Position numbers and translations under genes: made by a program. Under the pieces are notes generated by a model. The model had not been told where the DNA came from. It saw only the letters and a list, made by a program, of their open reading frames with translations, and searched no databases. Shown here piece by piece: positions 17,785-27,768 of a stretch of DNA of 62,832 nucleotides; within the stretch, counting starts at the first letter, position 1, and each line of letters starts with the position of its first letter. Location: positions 1 through 62,832 of the forward strand of contig JAIXSY010000014.1 of the NCBI GenBank assembly GCA_027484445.1, read 5' to 3'. The DNA is from Verrucomicrobiaceae bacterium (GTDB lineage: Bacteria > Verrucomicrobiota > Verrucomicrobiia > Verrucomicrobiales > Verrucomicrobiaceae).

Positions 17785-20700
17785 ATGAAGCTCAAATTCA
17801 AGGTTCAACCCTACCAGACCATGGCCGTCGACGCGGTGGTCGATTGCTTTGCGGGCCAGCCCTTCAGCGTCGGTCCGGCCTACAGGATCGACCCGGGCAA
17901 GCGGAACCAGGCAGAGGCGTTTGATGATGAAGGGTTCCGCAACCCGGATATCGCGCTCACCGACGCGCAGTTGCTGACGAACATCAACGCGGTCCAGCGC
18001 CGGCAAAATCTCCCACAATCGCCATCCCTGACCAGCTTTGTCACGCGGGACGCGAAGGGCAGGGCGGTGCCCGCTCCGGCTGCCTATCTCAAGAATATGG
18101 CCGCCGCCGCACCGCTTCATCTCGATGTCGAGATGGAAACGGGGACCGGCAAGACCTACTGCTACATCAAGACGATGTTCGAGCTGAACCGGCGCTATGG
18201 CTGGTCGAAGTTCATCATCATCGTCCCGAGCATCGCCATCCGCGAGGGTGTCGCCAAGTCGCTTTCGATCACAGCGGAGCACTTCACCGAGACCTACGGG
18301 AAGAAGGCCCGCTTCTTCATCTACAACTCGAAGCGCCTGCACGAGCTGGAGAGCTTCTCCTCCGATGCCGGACTGAACGTGATGGTCATGAACATCCAGG
18401 CCTTCAACGCCAGCGGCAAGGATAACCGCCGCATCTATGACGCCCTCGATGACTTCCAGTCACGCAAGCCGATCGATGTGATCGCCGCCAACCGGCCGAT
18501 CCTGATCCTCGATGAGCCGCAAAAGATGGAAGGCAAGGCCACGGTCGAAGCGCTTCCCAAGTTCCGCCCCCTGTTCATCATGCGTTATTCGGCAACGCAC
18601 CGGACCGAGCACACCAAGATTCATCGGCTCGACGCGCTGGACGCCTACAACCAGAAGCTGGTGAAGAAGATCCAGGTCCGGGGCATTGCGCTCAAGGGAC
18701 TGACCGGCACGACGGCCTATCTCTATCTCGAGGGGATTGAGACAGTCGGCCGCGGCAAGGGCGGCCCATTTGCCCGCCTGGAGATGGAGGTCAAGGACAC
18801 CAATGGAACGATCAAGCGCCGGCTGAAACGCCTCAGGTTCCGCGATGACCTCTACGATCTGTCAGGCGGGCTCGACCAGTACCGTGACTTCGTCGTATCG
18901 CAGATCGATGCCACCGCCGATACCGTCGAGTTCACCAATGGGATCACGCTTAAGGCCGGCGAGGCTTATGGCGACCTGTCGGAGCGGGACATCCGCCGGA
19001 TTCAGATCCGCGAAACGATCTGCGCCCATCTTGAAAAGGAGCGTCAGCTCTTCGCCCAAGGGGTCAAGGTCTTGTCGCTGTTCTTCATCGACGAGGTGGC
19101 CAAGTACCGCGACTACAGCCGTGACGATCAGAACGGCGAGTATGCCCGCATGTTCGAGGAAGAATATGCCGAGGCTGTTGCGCTTGTGCTCGCGGAACTA
19201 CCTCTCGAAGAAGCAGCTTGGCGGAAGCACCTCGAGGCGATCCCTGTAGCCAAGACACACGATGGCTATTTCTCGATCGACAAGAAGACCAAGCGGTTGA
19301 AGGATCCAGAATTCAAGGTCATCAAGGATGAGGAAACTGGAAAAAAGACCGAGAAGTCTGATGATAGCGACGCTTATGATCTGATCCTCAAAAACAAGGA
19401 ACGGCTGCTCTCATTCGAAGAGCCGGTCCGTTTTTTGTTCTCGCATTCTGCGCTCCGGGAGGGTTGGGATAACCCGAACGTGTTCGTCATGTGCATGCTG
19501 AAGCAAAGTCTCAACATGATCTCCCGCCGGCAGGAAGTCGGCCGCGGTCTCCGACTGGCCGTAGACCGGTTTGGCGATCGGCTCGACCATCCCGCGACCG
19601 TCCACGACATCAATATTCTCTCGGTGATCGCGAGCGAAAGCTACACCGATTTCGTAGCGGGACTGCAGAAGGAGATCGCCGAAAGCCTCTCCGCCCGGCC
19701 GCGCAAGGCCAGCCAAGCCTTCTTCGTGGGCAAACAGCTGCATACGCCGGAAGGGCCCGTGACTGTCACCGACCAGATGGCGACGCAGATTCACCGTTAC
19801 CTGATCAAGCACGACTACATCGACGACGCAGATCAGATGACGGACACCTATTATACCGCGAAGGCCGAGGGCACTTTGGCCGTGCTGCATGACGATCTGG
19901 TCCCGTACCAGGCTGAGGTCTTCAGCCTGATCGACAGCGTCTACAGCGATGCCGCTCTTCCCAAGTTCGAGGACGGACGGAAGCCCAAGCGCAACCCGCT
20001 GAACGACAATTTTCACAAGGGTGCCTTCCAGGAACTCTGGAGCCGGATCAACCGAAAGGCCGTCTACCGCGTGGAGTTCGACACGTCGGAGCTGATCCAG
20101 AAATGTATCAGTGCCCTCAACAGCGAATTGCGCGTGACCAAGCTGCAATACACCGTGCAGACGGGGATCCAGTCGGACAAGGTCACCGATGAGCAATTGT
20201 GGGGTGGGACTGGTTTCAGCGTCACGCGTAACGAAACCGTCCAGGCCGCGTCGGCCCGCTCGGCGGTTAAGTACGATCTTTTGGGGAAAGTCTCAGACGC
20301 GACCGACCTCCTGCGGCAGACCGTGGCCCAGATCCTCACCGGCATCGAGCCTGCGATCTTCGACCAATATCGCGCCAATCCCGAGCACTTCATTTCTGAG
20401 GCGGCGCGGCTGATCAAGGAACAGAAGGCAGGGCACCTGATCGAGCAGCTCGTCTACGATCCGATCGATGAGCGTTATGACGCCGACATCTTCACTGCGG
20501 CCGAGATCGGCCAGGATTTTTCCCGGGCGACCGAGCGGCTGAAGAACCACGTCTTCGACTATTGCATCACAGACTCAGGGGTCGAGCGCGACTTCGTCGG
20601 GGAGCTGGATACAAGTGCAGAGGTCGAGGTCTATGCAAAGCTGCCACGCGGCTTCCTCATCCCGACCCCAGTAGGCGACTACAATCCCGATTGGGCCATT

Positions 20701-20910
20701 GTGTTTCGCGCCGGTGCCGTGAAGCACATCTATTTCGTCGCTGAAACCAAGGGGTCGATGTCGTCACTCGCGCTTCGAGACCTCGAGCGGGCGAAAATCG
20801 ACTGCGCCAAGAAGTTCTTCGCCAAGCTAGCGGAATCGAACCCGACGCCCAATGTCAGGTACGGGGTAGCTGATAGCTACAACAAGCTGATGGAAATCGT
20901 GACGACTTGA
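17785..20910 (+). CDS. res: Type III-like restriction enzyme Res subunit (helicase-nuclease)
   Basis: This protein of about 1,041 residues has superfamily 2 helicase motifs: [13 protein letters not shown] (motif I, about 116-128), DEPQKM (motif II, about 242) and YSATHR (motif III). A motif V/VI region contains EGWDNPNVF and [12 protein letters not shown]. The C-terminus carries a PD-(D/E)XK nuclease, with PDWAIVF around 968 and AETKG around 985. It therefore couples ATP-driven translocation to cleavage, as in type III Res. Homologues usually begin MKLKF, so ATG 17785 is chosen over the in-frame ATG 17761; neither has a strong ribosome binding site. A 121-base gap separates it from the AlbA_2 gene. 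Catalytic residues appear intact. Confidence 0.88.
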   Translation: MKLKFKVQPYQTMAVDAVVDCFAGQPFSVGPAYRIDPGKRNQAEAFDDEGFRNPDIALTDAQLLTNINAVQRRQNLPQSPSLTSFVTRDAKGRAVPAPAAYLKNMAAAAPLHLDVEMETGTGKTYCYIKTMFELNRRYGWSKFIIIVPSIAIREGVAKSLSITAEHFTETYGKKARFFIYNSKRLHELESFSSDAGLNVMVMNIQAFNASGKDNRRIYDALDDFQSRKPIDVIAANRPILILDEPQKMEGKATVEALPKFRPLFIMRYSATHRTEHTKIHRLDALDAYNQKLVKKIQVRGIALKGLTGTTAYLYLEGIETVGRGKGGPFARLEMEVKDTNGTIKRRLKRLRFRDDLYDLSGGLDQYRDFVVSQIDATADTVEFTNGITLKAGEAYGDLSERDIRRIQIRETICAHLEKERQLFAQGVKVLSLFFIDEVAKYRDYSRDDQNGEYARMFEEEYAEAVALVLAELPLEEAAWRKHLEAIPVAKTHDGYFSIDKKTKRLKDPEFKVIKDEETGKKTEKSDDSDAYDLILKNKERLLSFEEPVRFLFSHSALREGWDNPNVFVMCMLKQSLNMISRRQEVGRGLRLAVDRFGDRLDHPATVHDINILSVIASESYTDFVAGLQKEIAESLSARPRKASQAFFVGKQLHTPEGPVTVTDQMATQIHRYLIKHDYIDDADQMTDTYYTAKAEGTLAVLHDDLVPYQAEVFSLIDSVYSDAALPKFEDGRKPKRNPLNDNFHKGAFQELWSRINRKAVYRVEFDTSELIQKCISALNSELRVTKLQYTVQTGIQSDKVTDEQLWGGTGFSVTRNETVQAASARSAVKYDLLGKVSDATDLLRQTVAQILTGIEPAIFDQYRANPEHFISEAARLIKEQKAGHLIEQLVYDPIDERYDADIFTAAEIGQDFSRATERLKNHVFDYCITDSGVERDFVGELDTSAEVEVYAKLPRGFLIPTPVGDYNPDWAIVFRAGAVKHIYFVAETKGSMSSLALRDLERAKIDCAKKFFAKLAESNPTPNVRYGVADSYNKLMEIVTT

Positions 20911-20952
20911 TCATTGCCCCCGGGCCTCTCAGCTCGCCCGAATAGGGCGCGG

Positions 20953-21528
20953 TCAAAGTCCACCACGCCGGATTGTCCGATACACGGTCGGCCGCGAGAC
21001 CTTGAACAGCTTGCCGAGGTCGCTGATCGAGTATTCGCCGGCGGTGTGCATCTTGAGCAGCTCACGCTGCTGGAGGTCGGACAGCTTCGGCGGCTTGCCT
21101 CGGAGCTTGCCCTTGTCCCGGGCGATCTTCATGCCCTCGCGGGTGCGCAGCCGGATGAGGTCGCTCTCGAACTCGGCGAAGGTGGCGAGGATGTTGAAGA
21201 ACATCCGGCCCATTGGGTCGTTGGGGTCGTAGACCTGCTTGCCGAGCGCGAGGCTCACGCCGCGTTTCTCCAGCTCATCGGCGATCGCCCGGGCGTCGGG
21301 CACCGATCGGGCGAGGCGATCCAGCTTCGGCACGACCAGTGTTTCGCCGGCGCGGACCGCGGCCAGTGCCTGTGCGAGACCGGGGCGATCGCGGTTGCGG
21401 CCGGTGAGGCCATGGTCGGTGTAGATGCGATCCTCGGGCACGCCGAGCTCGATCAGCGCCTGGCGCTGGGCGGTCAGATCCTGCTTGTCGGTCGAGCAGC
21501 GGGCATATCCGATGAGAGTGTCGGTCAT
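20953..21528 (-). CDS. tnpR: Serine recombinase/resolvase of the TnpR-Hin family
   Basis: The 191-residue product has the small serine recombinase plan. The N-terminal catalytic domain contains the nucleophile in IGYARCSTDKQDL, arginines in VPKLDRLARS, and the conserved PMGRMFFNILATFAEFESDLI E-helix. A C-terminal helix-turn-helix (SISDLGKLFKVSRPTVYRTI) follows. It is a full-length resolvase of Tn3-type transposons or related invertases. It faces the res gene convergently and has no transposase next to it, so it is probably a remnant of a mobile element that brought in or borders the defence island. Confidence 0.9.
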   Translation of the reverse strand: MTDTLIGYARCSTDKQDLTAQRQALIELGVPEDRIYTDHGLTGRNRDRPGLAQALAAVRAGETLVVPKLDRLARSVPDARAIADELEKRGVSLALGKQVYDPNDPMGRMFFNILATFAEFESDLIRLRTREGMKIARDKGKLRGKPPKLSDLQQRELLKMHTAGEYSISDLGKLFKVSRPTVYRTIRRGGL

Positions 21529-21871
21529 TTGTAACGGATGGGGCCCCTGTGTGAGAATATAAAGCGTACCACCTTAATGAGAGACCCTGCAAGCCGGATT
21601 TGCGGAGGGCAGGGGGGTCTGACCTCTGCTCCCTCAAAAGTGTCCGGTGAGCGATCCCTTTTGGACAGGTGGCGGCTAGGTGCCCTCGCGGGTGTGATGG
21701 GCACGCTCGTTGACAGCTGCCAGTCAGCGAGGCGCTAATAGATGTTTCGACCGCATGAGATTTGATGTGTCACCTGTGACAAGCCGTACCTCAGTTTGGA
21801 ATTTGTTGAAATTCGGGAGCAGTATGGTTAGAGCCCCTTTCTCAGCTAAGATCATAGGAATCGGAGCGCGA
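21529..21871. promoter_or_regulatory. Resolvase-vapBC divergent intergenic region with palindrome
   Basis: These 343 bases separate the divergent resolvase and vapB genes. TGTCAC-CT-GTGACA at 21768-21781 is a perfect palindrome about 90 bases upstream of vapB and could be a VapBC operator. A GGGGTCTGAC stretch at 21614-21623 matches the first ten bases of the classical Tn3 terminal repeat, but the following bases do not clearly continue the match. Recombination (res) sites are expected here but I could not delimit them. Confidence 0.4.
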
Positions 21872-22117
21872 ATGACAGTTCAAGTCAACATCACGCCCAA
21901 TGGGCGGATGAGCCTGCCCGCTGACATCCGTAAGCGGCTCGGGCTGGTCGGTGGCGGTGCGGTTTATCTGGATGAGACGCCTGATGGTCTGGTGCTGCGA
22001 ACGGCCGCTCAGGCTGTTGCGCGCGCGCAGGCCTTGGCGAAGCAATACACCGAAGGAAACCCGGATGCGTCGGTCGACGCTTTCCTCGCCAAGCGCCGCG
22101 AGGAAAGCGGAGAGTGA
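21872..22117 (+). CDS. vapB: VapB-like AbrB/SpoVT antitoxin
   Basis: The 81-residue product is an AbrB-type swapped-hairpin DNA-binding protein (VNITPNGRMSLPADIRKRLGL) with a C-terminal helical tail that would cover the toxin. It neutralises the partner PIN ribonuclease and probably autoregulates the operon. ATG 21872 follows a GGAG 8 bases upstream. The stop overlaps the toxin start as GTGA, typical of toxin-antitoxin pairs. Confidence 0.88.
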   Translation: MTVQVNITPNGRMSLPADIRKRLGLVGGGAVYLDETPDGLVLRTAAQAVARAQALAKQYTEGNPDASVDAFLAKRREESGE

Positions 22118-22503
22118 GCGAGATCGTATTGGATGCCTCCGCCCTCATCGCCATGCTGAAGGGGGAGAAGGGTGCTGACAAGGTCGCCGCGGCGATCGCA
22201 GACGCCCGGATATGCACCATCAACTATGCCGAGGTGGTCACCCACTTCATTCATCTCGGCATGCCCGAGCGCGAGGTTGACGCCATGCTCGATCCTCTGC
22301 CGATGACGATTGTGCCGACCGACAAGGCCCTGGCGCAATTGGCTGGGCGGTTGAGAGCTGTCACGGCCGGTCACGGTCTATCGCTCGGCGATCGATTCTG
22401 TCTTGCTCTAGCGCAGCGGGACGGTTTGTCGGCTTGGACCAGCGATCGTAGCTGGAAGGCAGTCGCCGACGCGGCCAAAGCCAAGGTCGTTGCTATTCGA
22501 TGA
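22114..22503 (+). CDS. vapC: VapC-like PIN-domain ribonuclease toxin
   Basis: The 129-residue protein has the PIN fold residues of VapC: D7 in VLDASALIAM, an acidic residue after TINYAEVVTHF, D in LSLGDRFCLALA, and D in AWTSDRSW. VapC toxins cleave tRNA or rRNA when the labile antitoxin is lost. The start is GTG at 22114. The pair lies at the junction between the defence and arsenic segments and may stabilise the island. Confidence 0.9.
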   Translation: MSEIVLDASALIAMLKGEKGADKVAAAIADARICTINYAEVVTHFIHLGMPEREVDAMLDPLPMTIVPTDKALAQLAGRLRAVTAGHGLSLGDRFCLALAQRDGLSAWTSDRSWKAVADAAKAKVVAIR

Positions 22504-22624
22504 TGTCCAGCGGGAAGGGCAGGGCGGTTGCCATCTCAATGCTATTGAGCCGCCATAATCCTGCCTGGCAGCTTCGACGGCGTTCGTCCCCAAAAGCGGA
22601 AATTCGCTAACCGACTCAAAGTCG

Positions 22625-23676
22625 TCATTCTGGCGAGACAGCTTTTGACCCAGAAAGGGCATTTGCCAAATCGCGCGCGGTCCTGGCGGCGCCCATCAAA
22701 GTTGCTGACCCCGGTCCCGTCCAGTCGCCATAACCAGCAAGCCAAAGGCGTTGCTCCTTACTTGCACGCTGGCCTTCGACAAGGACACGACCATCCTCCT
22801 CGATCACACCGAGGCCGCGCAGATGATCCAGCGCAGGGCGAAAGCCGGTGCACCAGATGATCGCATCGACCGCCTTTGCAGAACCATCGGGCCAGATCAC
22901 GCCTTCGGTTGTCAGCCGCTCGAACTGCCTGACGGAGGACAAATCGCCGCGATCGCGCGCTGCCTTCACTGGTGGGACCATCACGATGTCACCGATGCCG
23001 CCGACCGGGGTGTCGCCGGGACCAGCCTTCATTCGGGCAACAGCGCGTTCGAACAGAACGAGCCCATCGACATCGTCCGGCAGAAACAACGGTTCCTGGA
23101 GCGTGACCCACAATGCACGAGCAATCGGGGCCACTTCGGCCATAATCTGCGCGCCGCTGTTGCCGCCGCCAACAACGAGCACGGTTTGACCAGCAAAATC
23201 CTCCGGTCGCTCGTAGTGGGCAGAATGAACTTGGCGACCCTTGAATAGGTCGCGCCCTGCGACTTCCGGAATGTAGGGTTTCGACCAAGTGCCGGTGGCG
23301 CTGACGACATTGCGCGCGGCGAAATCGCCGGCATCGGTGCGCACCAGTAGATGCGGATCGCCGCGCTCAACCCCTTGCACGCACACCGGACGAAGGATCG
23401 GCAGCTGATAGCGTTCCTCGTATCGGGTGAGGTAATCGAGCACGTCGTCGCGCGTGGGATAGCCCTTGTGATCAGGCGGCGCATCAGCCACCCCGGCAAC
23501 GACCTATATCCGGCGGGTGAGAACAACCGCAGCGAATCCCACCCGTGCCGCCACGCTCCCCCTGGACCATCTTCGGCATCGAGGATCAGGAAGTCTGCCT
23601 GGGCCCTTCGCAGGTAGTAACCCAAAGAGATCCCCATCTGGCCGCCGCCGATGATGACAATGTCGTGGCGTTCCAT
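22625..23676 (-). pseudogene. arsO: ArsO-like flavin monooxygenase, frameshifted
   Basis: Two overlapping minus-strand frames together encode one NAD(P)/FAD-dependent oxidoreductase of the ArsO type. The N-terminal part (from ATG 23676) carries the FAD-binding [14 protein letters not shown] and [16 protein letters not shown]. The remainder (readable from 23491 down to 22625) holds the NADPH-binding [12 protein letters not shown] and a CTGFRPALDHL segment. The switch of frame falls near 23,480-23,492, in a GGGGTGG run, and is best explained by loss of one base. It could be a true mutation or a sequencing error. ArsO genes accompany ars operons and are implicated in arsenic resistance. This copy diverges from arsR and shares its control region. 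Confidence 0.8.
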
Positions 23677-23798
23677 GTTCGATTCCTCAGGCGAGCCTCG
23701 GTGACAGTCCGGCGTTAATTAGGGTCATGAGCCCAACCCACGCGCAATTATGGTTTGCATTGAGGTCCATGGTCTTTGGCACAGATCAAAGCCAGAGC

Positions 23799-23829
23799 AA
23801 TCGTTCGATAATTTTGGAATTGTCGATTG
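23799..23829. promoter_or_regulatory. Putative ArsR operator in the arsO-arsR intergenic region
   Basis: TCGATAATT (23805-23813) and AATTGTCGA (23818-23826) form a near-perfect dyad around TTGG, with one mismatch. It extends outward through CAATCG and CGATTG. It lies 50 bases upstream of arsR and between the divergent arsO and arsR genes, as expected for an ArsR-family repressor that controls both directions. Confidence 0.6.
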
Positions 23830-23875
23830 ACTGCATTGAGGCACTGGCTATTTCCATGTCTATCGAAAGGGCACG

Positions 23876-24241
23876 ATGATAGACGATCTCAACGCACAAG
23901 TCTGGGCGGTAGATGCGCTCGGAGCGCTGGCACATGAAACCCGCTTGTCGGTGTTCCGCGCACTGGTGAAGGCAGGCGCAGATGGCATGATCGCCGGCGC
24001 AATCGCCGAGCATCAGGGCGTGCCGCCGTCTACGATGTCGCATCATCTGGCGACGCTGGAGCGCGCGGGCCTTGTCCAGTCGGAGCGCGAGAGCCGGCTG
24101 ATCCATTACCGTGCCGACTTCGCAGGCATGCGGCGCCTGCTGACTTTCCTGATGCAGGATTGCTGCCAAGGCGCTCCAGAGATGTGCGGCGACTTGCTGG
24201 CTGAACTCTCCTGCAACGCTGATCAACCCGTGAACGCCTGA
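23876..24241 (+). CDS. arsR: ArsR/SmtB-family arsenic repressor
   Basis: The 121-residue winged-helix regulator has the recognition region VPPSTMSHHLATLERAGLV and, near the C-terminus, a cysteine group DCCQGAPEMC likely to bind As(III) or Sb(III). Metalloid binding releases it from the operator. It is the first gene of the plus-strand ars operon (arsR-arsC-arsC-acr3-arsH), 8 bases ahead of the next ATG. The Cys cluster lies at the C-terminus rather than in the classical alpha3 position. Confidence 0.9.
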   Translation: MIDDLNAQVWAVDALGALAHETRLSVFRALVKAGADGMIAGAIAEHQGVPPSTMSHHLATLERAGLVQSERESRLIHYRADFAGMRRLLTFLMQDCCQGAPEMCGDLLAELSCNADQPVNA

Positions 24242-24249
24242 GGCTTTAG

Positions 24250-24771
24250 ATGGCAGACAAGATCTACAACGTCCTGTTTCTGTGCACCGGCAACAGCGCT
24301 CGCTCCATCCTGGGCGAAGCGCTGATGAACAAGCTGGGGGAAGGCCACTTCGCCGCTTACAGCGCCGGGAGTCAGCCCAAGGGGGATGTCCACCCGATGG
24401 CGATCGAGGTGCTCGAAGGCTTCGGCTTTGCGACCGATGGCCTGCGGTCAAAAAGTTGGGATGAGTTCACCCGTCCCGGTGCGCCCGAATTCGATTTCAT
24501 CTTCACCGTGTGCGACAATGCCGCCGGGGAAAGCTGCCCGGTGTTTCCAGGCAAGGCGATCACCGCCCATTGGGGCGTCGAAGATCCCGCCGCCGTTGAA
24601 GGGGACGGTCAACGCAAGGCATTTCAGGATGCGTTGAGCTACCTCAAGCGCCGGATCGATCTGTTCCTGATGCTTCCCCTCAAGAGCATCGACGAATTGG
24701 CCATGCGGCGCAAACTGGCTGAAATCGGGCGCGAGGAAGGCGCCAGCATCCGGGCAAAGGACACCCAATGA
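24250..24771 (+). CDS. arsC: Arsenate reductase, low-molecular-weight phosphatase family
   Basis: The 173-residue protein has the PTPase P-loop CTGNSARS at residues 14-21, near the N-terminus. A TVCDNAAGESCP loop provides further redox cysteines and a GVEDPA segment is typical of this family. It reduces As(V) to As(III) in the cytoplasm, usually using thioredoxin. It overlaps the second, unrelated reductase gene by 4 bases (ATGA). Residues after about 145 form a charged helical tail. Confidence 0.9.
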   Translation: MADKIYNVLFLCTGNSARSILGEALMNKLGEGHFAAYSAGSQPKGDVHPMAIEVLEGFGFATDGLRSKSWDEFTRPGAPEFDFIFTVCDNAAGESCPVFPGKAITAHWGVEDPAAVEGDGQRKAFQDALSYLKRRIDLFLMLPLKSIDELAMRRKLAEIGREEGASIRAKDTQ

Positions 24772-25196
24772 ACACCGACATCGTCATCTACCACAATCCT
24801 GAATGTGGGACGTCGCGCAACACGCTGGCGATGATCCGCAATGCCGGGATCGAGCCGCATGTAGTGGAATACCTGAAAACCCCGCCCTCGCGCCCACTGC
24901 TGGAAAGCCTGATTGACCGCGCGGGCATGACGCCCCGTGCCTTGCTGCGCGAGAAGGGCACGCCGTTTGCGGAGCTCGGCCTGGATGATCCTGCACTGAC
25001 CGATGCGCAGCTGATCGACGCGATGATGGCCCACCCGATCCTCATCAACCGTCCGCTGGTAGTCTCGCCGCTGGGAGTGAAGCTGTGCCGCCCATCGGAA
25101 GAAGTGCTCGACCTGATCCCTGCCGATCAGCGCGGCGCTTTCACCAAGGAAGACGGCGAACAGGTGGTCGATGCATCGGGGCAGCGCGTCAAATGA
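24768..25196 (+). CDS. arsC: Arsenate reductase, glutaredoxin-dependent ArsC family
   Basis: The 142-residue protein has the ArsC-family active site [12 protein letters not shown] with Cys14, the R-x-K motif region LLREKGTP, and [16 protein letters not shown] near the C-terminus. It catalyses the same reaction as the preceding gene product but with glutathione and glutaredoxin as donors. It overlaps its neighbours on both sides by 4 bases, so it is fully embedded in the operon. Confidence 0.92.
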   Translation: MNTDIVIYHNPECGTSRNTLAMIRNAGIEPHVVEYLKTPPSRPLLESLIDRAGMTPRALLREKGTPFAELGLDDPALTDAQLIDAMMAHPILINRPLVVSPLGVKLCRPSEEVLDLIPADQRGAFTKEDGEQVVDASGQRVK

Positions 25197-26263
25197 CCCA
25201 GACCCTCGCCAATCCCGCCCCGGCTGCTTCGCCGCTCGGCACTTTCGAACGCTATCTTTCGGTGTGGGTGCTGCTCGCCATTCTAGCGGGGCTTGGCCTG
25301 GGGCTGGCCGCACCCGATGCGGTCGGGGTGCTCGCAGGGCTTGAATATGCCTCGGTCAATCTCGTGGTCGCAGTGCTGATCTGGGCGATGATCTTCCCGA
25401 TGATGGTCGGCGTCGATTTCGGCAGCATCAAGGACATCGGCCGCAAGCCCAAAGGGTTGGTCATCACGCTAGTGGTGAACTGGTTGGTGAAGCCGTTCAC
25501 AATGGCAGCGCTAGCGGTGCTGTTCTTCGACTATTTCTACGCCGGATTGATGAGCGAAGGCGATGCCGATCAATACATTGCGGGCCTGATACTGCTGGGC
25601 ACGGCGCCGTGCACGGCGATGGTGTTCGTGTGGTCGCAGATGACCAAGGGCGATCCGGCCTACACGCTGGTGCAAGTCTCGTTGAACGATCTGGTGATGA
25701 TCGTTGCCTTTGCGCCGATCGTGGCGTTGCTGCTGGGAGTGACCGACATCGTGGTGCCATGGGATACTTTGCTGCTGTCGGTGGTGCTTTATGTGGTGGT
25801 GCCATTGGTGGCAGGGGCGCTGACCCGTAGCCGGGTAATCGCATCGCATGGCGGTGATGAAGCGGCGGTCGATGCCTTGACCGGGCGATTGAAGCCGTGG
25901 TCGATCATCGGCCTGCTGGCAACAGTGGTGCTGTTGTTTGCATTCCAGGCCGGCACGATCATATCCAATCCGCTGCTGATCGTGTTGATCGCGATTCCGA
26001 TCATCATCCAGTCATACGCCATCTTTGCGGTCGCCTATGCCGCTGCAATGGCGTGGAAGGTGCCGCACAATATCGCCGCCCCTTGCGCGCTGATCGGCAC
26101 ATCGAACTTCTTCGAGCTGGCCGTAGCGGTGGCTATCGGTCTGTTCGGCCTCAGCAGCGGGGCGGCTCTGGCCACTGTTGTCGGCGTGCTGGTCGAAGTG
26201 CCGGTGATGCTATCGTTGGTCGCCTTCACCAATCGCACCCGCGACCGATTCCCCGCCGCATGA
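25193..26263 (+). CDS. acr3: Acr3-family arsenite efflux permease
   Basis: The 356-residue membrane protein has about ten hydrophobic segments and the Acr3 signature [13 protein letters not shown], whose cysteine is essential in this family. NDLVMIVAF and [18 protein letters not shown] are also typical. It exports As(III) formed by the two reductases. The ATG at 25193 overlaps the ArsC stop (ATGA), and its own stop overlaps the arsH start in the same way. Confidence 0.93.
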   Translation: MTQTLANPAPAASPLGTFERYLSVWVLLAILAGLGLGLAAPDAVGVLAGLEYASVNLVVAVLIWAMIFPMMVGVDFGSIKDIGRKPKGLVITLVVNWLVKPFTMAALAVLFFDYFYAGLMSEGDADQYIAGLILLGTAPCTAMVFVWSQMTKGDPAYTLVQVSLNDLVMIVAFAPIVALLLGVTDIVVPWDTLLLSVVLYVVVPLVAGALTRSRVIASHGGDEAAVDALTGRLKPWSIIGLLATVVLLFAFQAGTIISNPLLIVLIAIPIIIQSYAIFAVAYAAAMAWKVPHNIAAPCALIGTSNFFELAVAVAIGLFGLSSGAALATVVGVLVEVPVMLSLVAFTNRTRDRFPAA

Positions 26264-27021
26264 TCGAAAGCACGCCGATGAACCGCCTGCGCACGCTGCC
26301 CGACCCGGCGCACCTGCCCGCGCTGAAGCCAGAATATGTCCACCAGCGCCCCGCGCTCGGCCTTGGCCCAATGAACCCGCCGCCCCGCGTGCTGCTGCTC
26401 TATGGCTCTCTGCGGGAGCGCTCCTTCTCGCGCCTTGCCGTGGAGGAAGCGGCGCGGCTGCTGCAATTCTTCGGCTGCGAGACGCGCATTTTCGATCCTT
26501 CCGACCTGCCGCTGCCCGATCAAGTGTCCGGCGACGATCACCCGGCGGTGCACGAGCTGCGCGAGCATTCTTTGTGGTCGGAAGCCCAGGTGTGGTGCAG
26601 CCCGGAACGTCACGGCACGATCACCGGGATCATGAAGGCGCAGATCGATCACCTGCCGCTCGCCTACAAGGGCTTGCGCCCGACGCAGGGACGCACGCTG
26701 GCGGTGATGCAGGTTAACGCCGGGTCGCAGAGCTTCAACACGGTCAACACCCTGCGGGTTCTGGGCCGGTGGATGCGGATGTTCACCATCCCCAACCAGT
26801 CATCGGTCGCCAAAGCTTACGAGGAATTCGACGAGGCCGGACGGATGAAGCCGTCCGCCTATTACGACCGGATCGTCGATGTGATGGAGGAACTGGTGCG
26901 CCTCACAGTGCTGCTGCGCCCGCACGCAGAGCAGTTGGTCGATCGCTACTCCGAGCGGGTTGAGCGCGACTTGCCGGTCGTAACTCCGGTTGAGGCAGCC
27001 GGGCTTGCAGCAAAATCGTAG
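26260..27021 (+). CDS. arsH: ArsH NADPH-dependent FMN reductase / organoarsenical oxidase
   Basis: The 253-residue protein belongs to the ArsH branch of flavodoxin-like reductases: [20 protein letters not shown] is the FMN-binding loop and [21 protein letters not shown] is the family signature. ArsH oxidises trivalent methylated arsenicals and also acts as a quinone reductase. The start is ATG 26260, coupled to acr3 by ATGA; an internal ATG at 26278 is also possible. Confidence 0.92.
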   Translation: MIESTPMNRLRTLPDPAHLPALKPEYVHQRPALGLGPMNPPPRVLLLYGSLRERSFSRLAVEEAARLLQFFGCETRIFDPSDLPLPDQVSGDDHPAVHELREHSLWSEAQVWCSPERHGTITGIMKAQIDHLPLAYKGLRPTQGRTLAVMQVNAGSQSFNTVNTLRVLGRWMRMFTIPNQSSVAKAYEEFDEAGRMKPSAYYDRIVDVMEELVRLTVLLRPHAEQLVDRYSERVERDLPVVTPVEAAGLAAKS

Positions 27022-27060
27022 CAATCGCGATGGCGCGGACGCCAGCAGCAAGGGGGCTAA

Positions 27061-27768
27061 ATGAGGAAGGCATTTTCAGCAAGTGGCCAGCGCGGTCACC
27101 TCCGGCCTGTTCTTGCAGCTTCGCTGCTCGGACTGGTGCCGGGTCCGCTTGCCGCGCAGGATCATGACCTTCAGCAATGGACGTTGCTGGTCGCGCAAGG
27201 ACCCATCAGTGATAACTTGCTGGTGCAGGCGGAAATTCAGCCGCGCATGACCAACGACGCGAGCCGATTGGGGCAGTTCCAGATCAGCCCTGCAATCGGT
27301 TATCGGGTGAGCAAGAAGGCCACAGTGTTCGTCGGCTACATGTTCGTCCACACCGATCCGGTGGACCGCCCCGCGTTCGACGAAAACCGGTTCTATCAGC
27401 ACATCGTGTTCCCCCTCGGCAAGGTAGGTGACGTGACGGTCACGGCGCGAACCCGGATGGAAGCCCGAACGGTCGTAGGTGCCGAAGATCTCGCGTGGCG
27501 ATTCCGCCAGCAGGTGCGGGCGCAGATGCCCCTGAAAGAGGACAAGGGACCGCTTCTGGTCGCTTGGAGCGAAGTGTTTGTAAACCTCAATGATGCCGAC
27601 TGGGGACCGCGCGAGGGCATGGACCGCTGGCGCAATTTCGTGGGAGTGTCGGTGCCCGTAGCAAAGGGCGTCGTGCTTGAGCCGGGATATCTCAATCAGG
27701 CGGTGTTCCGCCGGGGGGAGGATCGGTTTGACCATATCGCGAGCGTGACGATGTTCTACCGGTTCTAG
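27061..27768 (+). CDS. DUF2490 outer-membrane-like protein
   Basis: The 235-residue product starts with a signal peptide ending at LAAQ. Alternating aromatic strands follow (LGQFQISPAIGYRVSKK, ENRFYQHIVFPLG) and it closes with SVTMFYRF, the terminal aromatic of outer-membrane beta-barrels. It matches the DUF2490 pattern; function is unknown. It follows arsH by 39 bases on the same strand and could be co-transcribed, but a link to arsenic is unproven. Confidence 0.75.
   Translation: MRKAFSASGQRGHLRPVLAASLLGLVPGPLAAQDHDLQQWTLLVAQGPISDNLLVQAEIQPRMTNDASRLGQFQISPAIGYRVSKKATVFVGYMFVHTDPVDRPAFDENRFYQHIVFPLGKVGDVTVTARTRMEARTVVGAEDLAWRFRQQVRAQMPLKEDKGPLLVAWSEVFVNLNDADWGPREGMDRWRNFVGVSVPVAKGVVLEPGYLNQAVFRRGEDRFDHIASVTMFYRF

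Noticed and set aside
9538..20910. DISARM or BREX system
   Set aside because: There is a helicase and a methyltransferase, but no DUF1998 (DrmB), DrmC-type separate gene, PglZ or BrxL-like protein.
21614..21623. Tn3-family terminal repeat beside the resolvase
   Set aside because: Only the first ten bases (GGGGTCTGAC) match the classical repeat; the rest diverges and no transposase is present.
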